Part shown: positions 1 to 5,472 of the stretch, piece by piece
How the letters are laid out: each line of letters opens with the position of its first letter
Position numbering within the stretch: position 1 is the stretch's first letter
Assembly (NCBI GenBank): GCA_023433275.1
Contig: JAEZDN010000131.1
Coordinates: forward strand, 1-11,080
Direction of reading: 5' to 3'
Length of the DNA: 11,080 bases
From: Verrucomicrobiota bacterium
GTDB taxonomy: Bacteria > Verrucomicrobiota > Verrucomicrobiia > Opitutales > Opitutaceae
Made by a program: the position numbers and the translations under genes
The notes under the pieces: generated by a model
What the model was told of the DNA's origin: nothing
Seen by the model: only the letters and a program-made list of their open reading frames with translations
Databases searched by the model: none

Positions 1-148
1 GGATGACGGTGGTGGGAGTGGGGGGTGGGCGGCGGAGGGGGGAGGCTGCGAGGGTGCGGGGTGCGGGCGGAGGGAGTGAACGAGGCACGCGCCTCCAGGT
101 GAAAAGGGAGTGTGTCGGTGAGGGCGATGAGAGGGCGTGAGTTCGCTT

Positions 149-176
149 GGGTCCTTCGCTGTGCTCAGGATGACGG
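149..176 (+). repeat. 28-bp dispersed intergenic repeat, copy 1
   Basis: This copy has the core CCTTCGCTGTGCTCAGGATG. Related 28-bp copies lie at 2808-2835 (inverted) and 2866-2893 (direct), and the first bases of the window carry the repeat's tail. All copies are outside genes. A short self-complementarity (TCCT / AGGA) brackets the core. I have a general memory of similar TTCGCTGCGCTC-type repeats in other bacterial genomes but cannot confirm it here. Confidence 0.6.
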
Positions 177-222
177 TGGGGTAAGGGTTGAGAGTAGGCG
201 CACAGTGGACAGGTGTCGAAAT

Positions 223-244
223 GCCGGGGCGGGGGCGCCCCGGC
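223..244 (-). terminator. Perfect 9-bp GC hairpin downstream of the porin gene (possible terminator)
   Basis: Arms GCCGGGGCG (223-231) and CGCCCCGGC (236-244) are perfectly complementary around a GGGG loop. The hairpin is 21 bp past the porin stop codon in the direction of transcription. Only a weak ATTT follows on the minus strand, so it is not a textbook intrinsic terminator. It could equally be one of the RGGG-loop hairpin repeats also seen at 10991-11010 and 11057-11076. Confidence 0.45.
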
Positions 245-265
245 TCCAGGCAGGGGAAGCGCGAA

Positions 266-1786
266 CTAAAGATTTAGCGTGAGCTGGAGGTAGAAGTAGG
301 TGGCGTCGGTGGAGCCGACGGCGGAGAGGGATTGCTTGATATAGTCGCCGCGGAAGTAGCGGGCGACGGCGGCCTCGACTTGGGCATAGGGTTTGAACGT
401 CCAGGCAGCGATCAGGTCGACCTCGGTGCCGAGGGCACGGTCGTAGGCGGGATTGATGCGGTAGCCGCGTCCGCTGCCGACGGCGGCGCCGGTGAAATTC
501 CGCGGCACGCCGGCGACGTTGTACCAGAAATCGGTAGCCTCATCGATGAACTGGAAGTGCACCTCGGCGGCGAGGCTGATGTTGCTGCGGGGCTTGGCGG
601 ACAGCACGAGACGGATGTCGTGCAGATTCTGCAGGCTGTTCAGATCCATGTAGCCGTAATGAAGGTGGGTGGTCGCGAAGAGATTTTGGAAGGTCTGGCT
701 ATTGCCATCGGCGGCGTTCTTGTCACCGGAGCCGTAGCTATAGAGCACGCCGACCCGCGGCTGCCAGGCGTGCTCGGTCCAGGTGTAGCCACCCTGGAGC
801 ACGACGGCCCACGCGTCCTGGTCGAGGCGCGGAGCGGCGAGGGCGGCGGCGACGGTCGCGGCGGGCGCGACGGTGGTGCGGTCGCCGAACTGGTGCATGA
901 GTTCGACGCCGTAGTCCCAGGCGCCATAGGCGAGGGGCTTGGAGCGGATGCGGATCGCGGCCGTGTATAAATCCTGGGCGCCGGGGAAGCGGAACGGCGC
1001 GGGGATGCCGCTCCAATCGTCGAGGGCGATGCTGCGGTCGACGGCGCGGTTGTAGAGGTAGGCCTCGACGATCTCGTTCTTGGCGAGGGTGGGAAAGTTG
1101 AAGTAGAGCCCGGAGAAGACGTCCTTCGAATTCGAGCGGTTGAAGTTGTTGTGATTGTTGTAGACGAGGCCGCCGGTGAAGGCGTCGACGCCGAAGAATT
1201 TGTTCTGCCAGCGCAGTTTCACGGCGTCGAAGGTGCGGGCGTTGTTGTTCCAGCGAAGGTGGCCGAGGAGACGTTGGTCGCCGTAGACGAGTTCCTGGCG
1301 TCCGATCTTGAGCGAGACGGGGTATTCCTTGTGGTTGCCGAGGAAGAGAAACGCCTGGTGAAGATCGAGCGGGCCGTCGCGCTCGGCGAGGCCCTGGCCG
1401 GGGCCGGTGGGGACGAAACGCTCGTCGTCGAACGAGAAGCTGGAGCGGCCCTCAACGAGGAAGTTCCAGAGCTTCGCCGTGTAGCCGACGCGCGGCATGA
1501 CGCGGGTGAGGTGGTAGGCGTTGCTGTTGTCGTCCTGTGGGCGCTCGGAGAAATCCCAGTTGGATCCGGCGTCGGTGAAGCCGGCCTTGTCCTTGGCCTC
1601 GTAACGGTAGCGGACGTTGACGCCGATGTCCCAGGCGCTGGCGTAGACGTTGTCGGCGCGAAGGCGCTCGTTGGCGAAGCCCGGGAACGGGCGGGCCGGC
1701 GGCGGCGGCGTGTATTGGGCGTGAAGGGCCGGGAGGGCGGCGCAGGCGAGCGTGAGGAGCGCGGTGAGACGGGCGAACGAGTTCAT
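266..1786 (-). CDS. Alginate-export-type outer-membrane beta-barrel porin
   Basis: The 506-residue protein has a classic Sec signal peptide: MNSFAR, a hydrophobic stretch at residues 7-20, and probable cleavage after ALHA at residue 23. The mature part is full of alternating aromatic/polar strands and ends in LQLTLNL, as expected for a beta-barrel. The segment at residues 161-192 (IGRQELVYGDQRLLG, then RWNNNARTFDAVKLRW) is the hallmark of the alginate-export porin family (AlgE-like). In this family the protein is a substrate-selective outer-membrane channel. It is the last gene of the nitrate uptake operon, 35 bp after the ATPase gene, so I infer that it admits nitrate/nitrite or another anion rather than alginate. 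The ATG is preceded not by a Shine-Dalgarno sequence but by two tandem copies of GTGGGCGGTG (plus-strand sense, 1788-1807). The family call is firm. The substrate is inferred from neighbours only. Confidence 0.85.
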   Translation of the reverse strand: MNSFARLTALLTLACAALPALHAQYTPPPPARPFPGFANERLRADNVYASAWDIGVNVRYRYEAKDKAGFTDAGSNWDFSERPQDDNSNAYHLTRVMPRVGYTAKLWNFLVEGRSSFSFDDERFVPTGPGQGLAERDGPLDLHQAFLFLGNHKEYPVSLKIGRQELVYGDQRLLGHLRWNNNARTFDAVKLRWQNKFFGVDAFTGGLVYNNHNNFNRSNSKDVFSGLYFNFPTLAKNEIVEAYLYNRAVDRSIALDDWSGIPAPFRFPGAQDLYTAAIRIRSKPLAYGAWDYGVELMHQFGDRTTVAPAATVAAALAAPRLDQDAWAVVLQGGYTWTEHAWQPRVGVLYSYGSGDKNAADGNSQTFQNLFATTHLHYGYMDLNSLQNLHDIRLVLSAKPRSNISLAAEVHFQFIDEATDFWYNVAGVPRNFTGAAVGSGRGYRINPAYDRALGTEVDLIAAWTFKPYAQVEAAVARYFRGDYIKQSLSAVGSTDATYFYLQLTLNL

Positions 1787-1787
1787 G

Positions 1788-1807
1788 GTGGGCGGTGGTG
1801 GGCGGTG
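1788..1807. repeat. Tandem decamer GTGGGCGGTG x2 at the porin start
   Basis: Two perfect copies of GTGGGCGGTG occupy nearly the whole 35-bp gap between the ATPase stop and the porin start, ending one base from the ATG. The same decamer recurs at 10902-10911 and 10920-10929 around the stop codon of the chemotaxis-type gene, and a one-base variant lies near 25-34. This suggests a dispersed microrepeat rather than chance. Confidence 0.6.
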
Positions 1808-1821
1808 GAAGGTTGGGCGGA

Positions 1822-2742
1822 TCAGGCGGAGAGGCGGGAGGGTTGTGGCGGAGGCGAGGAGGTGGGAGCGTGCAGGGACGTGCGTGTCGGCGGCATCGCG
1901 GGCGAGGTCGTCGCAAGCGGTGACCCGACCGGGGGAGAAGGAGGCGTGGTTTCGCGGGCGGGGCGGTGGTGCGAGCGCTCGTTGAGGAAGCCGATGAGTT
2001 CCTCGCGGAGGCGGTAGTATTCGGGGTTCTCGAGGAGTTCGCGGCGGTTGCGAGGGCGGGGGAATTTGACCTCGAGGATTTCGCCGACGGTGGCGGCGGG
2101 GCCGCTGGTCATCATGACGACGCGGTCGGAGAGGAAGAGTGCCTCGTCGACGTCGTGTGTGACAATGAGCGCGGTCTTCCGATCCTTTTGCCAGAGGTCG
2201 ATGAGCACTTGCTGGAGTTCGACGCGGGTGAGCGAATCGAGCATGCCGAAAGGTTCGTCGAGGAGGAGCATCTTGGGCGAGAGGGCGAAGGCGCGCGCGA
2301 TGCCGCAGCGCTGGCGCATGCCTTGGGAAAGCTCGGCGGGCCGCTTGTGCATGGCGTCGCCCAGGCCGACGACCGTGAGGTAGTATTCGACGATCTGGTG
2401 ACGCTCGGACGCATCGGCGGTGTAGTAGACCTGGTCGACGCCGAGCAGGACGTTCTCGAACGCAGTGAGCCAGGGAAGCAGGCAGGGCGCCTGGAAGACG
2501 ACGCCGCGATCCGGGCCGGCGCCGGTGACTTCCTTGCCGGCGAGGACGATGCCGCCGCTGGTGATTTCGGTGAGGCCGGCAACCATGGACAGGACGGTGG
2601 ACTTGCCGCAGCCGGAGTGTCCGATGAGCGTGATGAACTCGCCCTGGCGGATGCGGAGGTCGAAGTTCTCGACGATGACGGCGGGGCCCTTGGGGGTCGG
2701 GTAGATTTTGCCGAGTTGGGAGATTTCGAGAAAGGAGGGCAC
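1822..2742 (-). CDS. Nitrate-type ABC transporter ATP-binding protein, NrtD-like (downstream ATPase)
   Basis: This is a cytoplasmic ATPase subunit expected to power the NrtB permease. All nucleotide-binding motifs are present: Walker A GHSGCGKST (41-49), Q-loop VVFQ (81-84), signature LSQGM (138-142, Gln in place of the usual first Gly), Walker B MLLLDEP (158-164) and switch histidine in IVTHDVDEA (His196). ITHDVDEA-type switches and DRVVMMTSGP are typical of the NrtC/NrtD/CmpC/CmpD/TauB/SsuB group. The start is GTG at 2742, since MPSFLEIS aligns with MPFLELS of the paralogue upstream. The domain ends near residue 257. Residues 258-306 form a Pro/Ser/Thr-rich low-complexity tail with no family counterpart that I recognise. 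It lacks the substrate-binding-like C-terminal domain of cyanobacterial NrtC. Nitrate specificity is inferred from the operon. Bicarbonate or taurine relatives cannot be excluded by this gene alone. Confidence 0.85.
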   Translation of the reverse strand: MPSFLEISQLGKIYPTPKGPAVIVENFDLRIRQGEFITLIGHSGCGKSTVLSMVAGLTEITSGGIVLAGKEVTGAGPDRGVVFQAPCLLPWLTAFENVLLGVDQVYYTADASERHQIVEYYLTVVGLGDAMHKRPAELSQGMRQRCGIARAFALSPKMLLLDEPFGMLDSLTRVELQQVLIDLWQKDRKTALIVTHDVDEALFLSDRVVMMTSGPAATVGEILEVKFPRPRNRRELLENPEYYRLREELIGFLNERSHHRPARETTPPSPPVGSPLATTSPAMPPTRTSLHAPTSSPPPQPSRLSA

Positions 2743-2754
2743 GGGGGGAAATTT

Positions 2755-2782
2755 ATGATTTATGATTTATGATTGATGATTG
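2755..2782 (+). repeat. Heptamer array A (four AYGAYTK units), solitary
   Basis: Four contiguous heptamers read ATGATTT twice, then ATGATTG twice. The array lies 12 bp upstream of the GTG start of the downstream ATPase gene, in the position of a leader or ribosome-binding region. It matches the arrays at 3832-3859 and 5107-5134 in unit, copy number, orientation and closeness to a start codon. Unlike them, it has no inverted partner nearby. Confidence 0.8.
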
Positions 2783-2807
2783 GCTGAACCGGGCGCGGGA
2801 CCTGTGG

Positions 2808-2893
2808 CCGTGATTCCGAGCGCAGCGAAGAATCCAAGCGGATAGGAGCGTTCGGTTATTCCCTGGGATCCTTCCCTTCGTTCACGATGACGA
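2808..2893. repeat. Inverted pair of the 28-bp dispersed repeat
   Basis: Bases 2808-2835 are a reverse-complement copy and 2866-2893 a direct, more diverged copy of the repeat at 149-176, separated by 30 bp. The reverse copy contains GATTC...GAATC arms around TTCGCTGCGCTCG. The pair fills most of the gap between the two ATPase genes and could fold into a cruciform or a transcript hairpin. Confidence 0.6.
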
Positions 2894-2923
2894 GCGGTGG
2901 AAATGAATTGGCGGAACGAGAGC

Positions 2924-3823
2924 TCATGAACCAAGTGCGACCGTCTCTTCCTTGACTTCGCTCGGGCGGAGGGGGCGGCGGCGGGTGGTGCGGGGGAGGT
3001 CGAGGTTTTCGGGGAGGATGTCGGGGAGCGTGAGGCGTTGTTTCACCGTGGCCTTGCGGCGCTCGTTGTAGCCGAGCAGCTCATTGGTGATGAGGGCGCG
3101 GAGGCGCTTGAACTCGGGATCGTGGTTGAGGGATTTGCGGTCGCGCGGGCGGGCGAGTGAAACAGGGAACGAGGGGCCGAGCGTGGCGCCGGGTCCGGGT
3201 GTGAGCGGAATGATGCGATCGGCGAGCAGGAGCGCCTCGTCGACGTCGTTGGTGATGAGGACGACGGTCTTCTTGTCCTTGGCCCAGATGCGCTCGAACT
3301 CGTCCTGCAGCGTGGCGCGGGTGAGCGCGTCGAGGGCGGAGAGCGGCTCGTCGAGCAGTAGCACCTGCGGGTCCATGGCGAGGGCGCGCGCGACGGAGAC
3401 GCGCTGGCGCATGCCGCCGGAGAGTTCGCGTGGGAACTTGCCGCGGGCGGGGGTGAGGTTGACGGTGGCGATGGCGGCCTCGGCGAGCTGGCGGCGCTTG
3501 TCGGCGGTGTGGTTGGGGAAGACCTGGTCGACGGCGAGGGTGATGTTCTCGAGGACGGTGAGCCAGGGGAGGAGCGAGTAGTTTTGAAAGACGATGCCGC
3601 GGTCGGGTCCGGGGGCGGTGATCTCGAGGTCGTTGAGTTTCACCGTGCCGGAGTCGGGGCGGATGAGGCCGGCGATGAGCGAGATGAGCGTCGTCTTGCC
3701 GGAGCCGGAGTAGCCGACGATGGCGACGAATTCGCCGCGCCCGATGCTGAGATTGACGTTCTGCAGGACCGGTGGATTCGACCCATAGGATTTGGTGACT
3801 TGGGAGAGTTCGAGGAAGGGCAT
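2924..3823 (-). CDS. Nitrate-type ABC transporter ATP-binding protein, NrtC/NrtD-like (upstream ATPase, switch His replaced by Asn)
   Basis: This is the second ATPase subunit of the importer, 299 residues. It has Walker A GYSGSGKTT (37-45), Q-loop IVFQ (77-80), a canonical LSGGM signature (134-138), Walker B VLLLDEP (154-160) and a D-loop SALD. The switch region reads LITNDVDEA: Asn192 stands where most ABC ATPases have histidine, and the AAC codon is visible in the DNA. The downstream paralogue keeps its His, so the two probably form a heterodimer with unequal ATP sites. A basic tail of about 50 residues follows the conserved domain. Like its partner it lacks the NrtC-type C-terminal solute-binding-like regulatory domain. 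The ATG at 3823 is preceded, after 8 bp, by heptamer array B. Family assignment is firm; which ATPase corresponds to NrtC or NrtD is not decidable from sequence. Confidence 0.87.
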   Translation of the reverse strand: MPFLELSQVTKSYGSNPPVLQNVNLSIGRGEFVAIVGYSGSGKTTLISLIAGLIRPDSGTVKLNDLEITAPGPDRGIVFQNYSLLPWLTVLENITLAVDQVFPNHTADKRRQLAEAAIATVNLTPARGKFPRELSGGMRQRVSVARALAMDPQVLLLDEPLSALDALTRATLQDEFERIWAKDKKTVVLITNDVDEALLLADRIIPLTPGPGATLGPSFPVSLARPRDRKSLNHDPEFKRLRALITNELLGYNERRKATVKQRLTLPDILPENLDLPRTTRRRPLRPSEVKEETVALGS

Positions 3824-3831
3824 TGGGACTG

Positions 3832-3859
3832 ATGACTGATGACTTATGATTTATGATTT
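3832..3859 (+). repeat. Heptamer array B, left end of the four-helix-bundle element
   Basis: Four contiguous heptamers of consensus AYGAYTK (ATGACTG, ATGACTT, then ATGATTT twice). It is inverted relative to array C at 4244-4271, and the two bracket the four-helix-bundle gene. Aligned end to end the two arrays are identical at 22 of 28 positions. In plus-strand RNA four of the six differences become U-G wobbles, giving 26 of 28 possible pairs. Confidence 0.8.
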
Positions 3860-3895
3860 GAGCGGGCGGGCGTCGTCGGGGAGATTGGGGCCGCC

Positions 3896-4252
3896 ATGAC
3901 CAACGATGAACTCAAGGAGAGGACGGTTCAGTTCGCGGTCCGGGTGATGAAACTGGCCGATTCGTTGCCGCGGTCCGCTTCGGGAAAAGCAATCGCGAAC
4001 CAAGTAGCTCGAAGCGGTGGCTCGGTTGCCGCCAACTACCGGGCGGCGCTGCGGGGAAAATCGCACGCAGACTTCATTAACAAGATCACCATCGTGCTGG
4101 AAGAAGCCGACGAGACAGACTTGTGGATCGAGATCGCAAAACGATGCGGGCTTATCACGCCGAAGCGCGTGACCGGGCTCCAGGCCGAAGCGATGGAACT
4201 GACAAAGATTTTCAACGCGACCCGGGTGACCGCGATCCGGAGGAAATCGTAA
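3896..4252 (+). CDS. Four-helix-bundle protein, 23S rRNA intervening-sequence-protein (S23/IVP)-like
   Basis: A 118-residue, largely helical protein with no membrane segment. The stretch LPRSASGKAIANQVARSGGS (24-43), followed by VAANYRAALRGKSHADFINK (44-63) and VLEEADETDLWIEIA (67-81), is the typical core of the S23/IVP four-helix-bundle family. The Avd accessory proteins of diversity-generating retroelements belong to the same superfamily. Biochemical function of free-standing members is unknown; oligomers that bind nucleic acid are known for Avd. It is the only gene between 266 and 7908 on the plus strand and interrupts the nrt operon, so it is unlikely to work in nitrate uptake. Its base composition is visibly less GC-rich than the neighbours. 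The stop codon is contributed by heptamer array C. ATG at 3896 is the first start after array B; a GGGGAG lies 12 bp upstream. Confidence 0.85.
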   Translation: MTNDELKERTVQFAVRVMKLADSLPRSASGKAIANQVARSGGSVAANYRAALRGKSHADFINKITIVLEEADETDLWIEIAKRCGLITPKRVTGLQAEAMELTKIFNATRVTAIRRKS

Positions 4253-4271
4253 GTCGTAAATCATAAGTCGT
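4244..4271 (-). repeat. Heptamer array C, right end of the four-helix-bundle element
   Basis: On the minus strand this reads four AYGAYTK heptamers (ACGACTT, ATGATTT, ACGACTT, ACGATTT from right to left). It is the inverted partner of array B. It overlaps the last three codons of the four-helix-bundle gene, including the stop, so gene and repeat are physically one unit. Changes between units are almost all C/T at the two Y positions. Confidence 0.8.
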
Positions 4272-4310
4272 AAGTATAGGTCCGCGCGGCCCGGCGCACC
4301 TTGATCTGCG

Positions 4311-5096
4311 TCAAGCGCTCTTGAACCGGCGCTCGAGGAGGCTCATGAGGCGGTCGAGGATGAAGCCGACGAGGCCGATGGTGATGATCGAGAGGATGAT
4401 GTGCTCGTAGATGAGCGCGTTGTACTCCTGCCAGAGGAAGCCGCCGGCGCCGGGGCGGCCGGTGAGCATCTCGGCGGCGACGATGGCGAGCCAGGCGATG
4501 CCGAGCGACAGGCGGAAACCGGTGAACATGTAGGGCAGCGTCGCGGGGATGAGGATCTTCGTGAGCGTCTTCCAGCGGGAGAGCTTGAGCACGCGGCCGA
4601 CATTGAGGAAATCCTGCGGGACGGCACGCACGCCGACGGCGGTGTTGAGGACGGTTGGCCACATCGCGCAGATCGCGATGGTGAAGAGCGCGCCGTAGGT
4701 GCCGGCCTCCTTGCCGGCGTTCATGAAGAGCACGAGGCCGAGCGGCAGCCACGCGAGCGGCGAGACCGGGCGGAGGATCTGGATGATCGGGTCCATGATC
4801 TTGGTGAAGGTCTTGGAAAGCCCGAGGCAGAAACCGATCGGCGTGCCGACAAGCAGCGCGATGGCGTAGCCCTGCGCGACGAGGATCAGCGAGTACCAGG
4901 TGAAGCGGAGAATGCCCTGGTCCATCTCGCCGCGCTTGGCGAAGGGCTCGAGCACGTAGTCGCGGCTCGCCGCCCAGGTCTGGGAGGGCGAGGGCAGGTT
5001 GGAGGCCCAGGTGCGGCTCGAAATGGACCAGAGCGCGAGGACGATGGCGAAGCCGACGAGCGGAAGGATGAGCCAGTCGAGTTTGAAGGATTTCAT
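4311..5096 (-). CDS. nrtB: Nitrate ABC transporter permease, NrtB-like
   Basis: This 261-residue inner-membrane permease of the BPD_transp_1 family forms the channel through which the anion held by NrtA passes. Hydrophobic segments are visible near residues 9-25, 68-90, 110-124, 135-150, 195-210 and 232-248. The cytoplasmic coupling (EAA-like) loop is LNVGRVLKLSRWKTLTKILIP in the second half. The motif RPVSPLAWLPLGL is characteristic of the NrtB/CmpB/TauC/SsuC branch. Length is normal for the family. The ATG at 5096 is preceded 10 bp upstream by heptamer array D. Downstream, the four-helix-bundle element separates it from the first ATPase gene. Nitrate as substrate rests on the NrtA and NrtS neighbours. 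Confidence 0.87.
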   Translation of the reverse strand: MKSFKLDWLILPLVGFAIVLALWSISSRTWASNLPSPSQTWAASRDYVLEPFAKRGEMDQGILRFTWYSLILVAQGYAIALLVGTPIGFCLGLSKTFTKIMDPIIQILRPVSPLAWLPLGLVLFMNAGKEAGTYGALFTIAICAMWPTVLNTAVGVRAVPQDFLNVGRVLKLSRWKTLTKILIPATLPYMFTGFRLSLGIAWLAIVAAEMLTGRPGAGGFLWQEYNALIYEHIILSIITIGLVGFILDRLMSLLERRFKSA

Positions 5097-5106
5097 AATG
5101 AAACTT

Positions 5107-5134
5107 ATGACTGATGAGTTGTGATTTAAGATTG
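5107..5134 (+). repeat. Heptamer array D, left arm of a gene-less inverted pair
   Basis: Four heptamers (ATGACTG, ATGAGTT, GTGATTT, AAGATTG), more diverged than arrays A and B but in register. The array lies 10 bp upstream of the permease start codon. It is inverted relative to array E at 5188-5215, with 53 bp between them. Confidence 0.7.
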
Positions 5135-5187
5135 GGTGCGCTGGCCGGGACTTAACCGTGGGGGCACCTGTGGGCAGGCGGTTTGGC

Positions 5188-5215
5188 CATTCGTAAGTCG
5201 TGCATCGTAAATCAT
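5188..5215 (-). repeat. Heptamer array E, right arm of the gene-less pair
   Basis: On the minus strand this reads four units (ATGATTT, ACGATGC, ACGACTT, ACGAATG). It begins exactly at the stop codon of the NrtS-like gene (TGA, 5214-5212), just as array C overlaps the stop of the four-helix-bundle gene. Confidence 0.7.
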
Positions 5216-5466
5216 GAATCTGTCTTGATGCCCTCGGCGTGGGTGGTGGCGGCGGAGGCGAAGGCGATGCCGAAGGAGAGGAGCGGGGAGAGGATGGATT
5301 TGATGACGACGCCGGTGGTGATTTGGCCGGTGAGCCAGTGGTCGCCCTGGTTGAGCGAGACCTGGATCAAGCCGACCGTGAGGCCCAGCTTGGCGGCGCG
5401 GGCCCAGACCGCCGGGTGGCGGCAGGCGCGCCAGTAGGTCGAGGATTGGTGGGTGACGGCGGTCAT
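5212..5466 (-). CDS. nrtS: Small membrane protein, NrtS-type nitrate/nitrite transporter
   Basis: An 84-residue protein with two hydrophobic segments, about residues 24-38 and 52-72, around the motif VSLNQGDHWLTGQ (36-48). The LNQGD motif between two short membrane helices is what I recognise from NrtS, a small nitrate/nitrite transport protein described in cyanobacteria. I chose ATG at 5466 (MTAVTHQSS). An upstream in-frame ATG at 5502 would start inside a CGCAAAG-type repeat and add an implausible Arg-rich leader. No Shine-Dalgarno sequence is seen; the repeat starts 7 bp upstream. The gene sits between the binding-protein and permease genes of an ABC nitrate importer, which is unusual since NrtS is thought to act alone. 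It could be a separate transporter or an accessory subunit. Identification rests on one motif, length and context. Confidence 0.65.
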   Translation of the reverse strand: MTAVTHQSSTYWRACRHPAVWARAAKLGLTVGLIQVSLNQGDHWLTGQITTGVVIKSILSPLLSFGIAFASAATTHAEGIKTDS

Positions 5467-5472
5467 GGATTT

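Larger units (their letters stand above)
1..265. other. Gene-free G-rich intergenic segment
   Basis: I see no credible coding sequence here. The left part is strongly G-rich on the plus strand: runs of three or more G at 14-16, 20-25, 27-29 and 37-42 would permit a G-quadruplex. Bases 1-9 (GGATGACGG) match the tail of a 28-bp dispersed repeat that is complete at 149-176. A perfect GC hairpin lies at 223-244, just beyond the stop codon of the porin gene. The segment therefore looks like a repeat-rich spacer after the operon. Confidence 0.6.
3832..4271 (+). mobile_element. Candidate 440-bp IVS-like element: inverted heptamer arrays plus four-helix-bundle gene
   Basis: The unit consists of array B, a 36-bp leader, a four-helix-bundle ORF on the plus strand, and inverted array C, which forms the last codons and stop of the ORF. 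It separates the permease gene from its ATPase gene and runs against the operon. Intervening sequences in bacterial 23S rRNA have the same plan: complementary ends that pair, with a four-helix-bundle protein inside. The mobile nature is my inference. I see no recombinase and could not define a target-site duplication. Confidence 0.5.
5107..5215. repeat. Gene-less inverted heptamer element (possible empty derivative of the four-helix-bundle element)
   Basis: Arrays D and E face each other around 53 bp that contain no ORF. The layout equals that of the 3832-4271 element with the gene removed. Arms are more diverged than in the gene-bearing copy; counting wobbles, I find about 22 of 28 pairs possible in plus-strand RNA. 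The inner segment has further short complementarities (TGGCC at 5142-5146 with GGCCA at 5185-5189). It fills the gap between the NrtS-like gene and the permease gene. A MITE-like relationship is inference. Confidence 0.5.

Noticed and set aside
14..42. Possible G-quadruplex at the window start
   Set aside because: The G-runs fit the pattern, but the surrounding DNA is generally G-rich and the element is not placed at any recognisable promoter or gene, so it is noted only in the description.
1151..2017. Long plus-strand open frame of 288 codons opposite the porin and ATPase genes
   Set aside because: Its composition is Glu/Gly/Val/Ala-rich without domains, as expected for antisense frames in high-GC DNA. 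The minus-strand genes carry clear family motifs.
3851..4264. Minus-strand open frame of 137 codons across the four-helix-bundle region
   Set aside because: It is antisense to a recognisable four-helix-bundle gene, starts in heptamer array C and shows no family motif.
2755..5215. CRISPR-like interpretation of the heptamer arrays
   Set aside because: Units are 7 bp and contiguous, with no spacers, and no cas genes are present.
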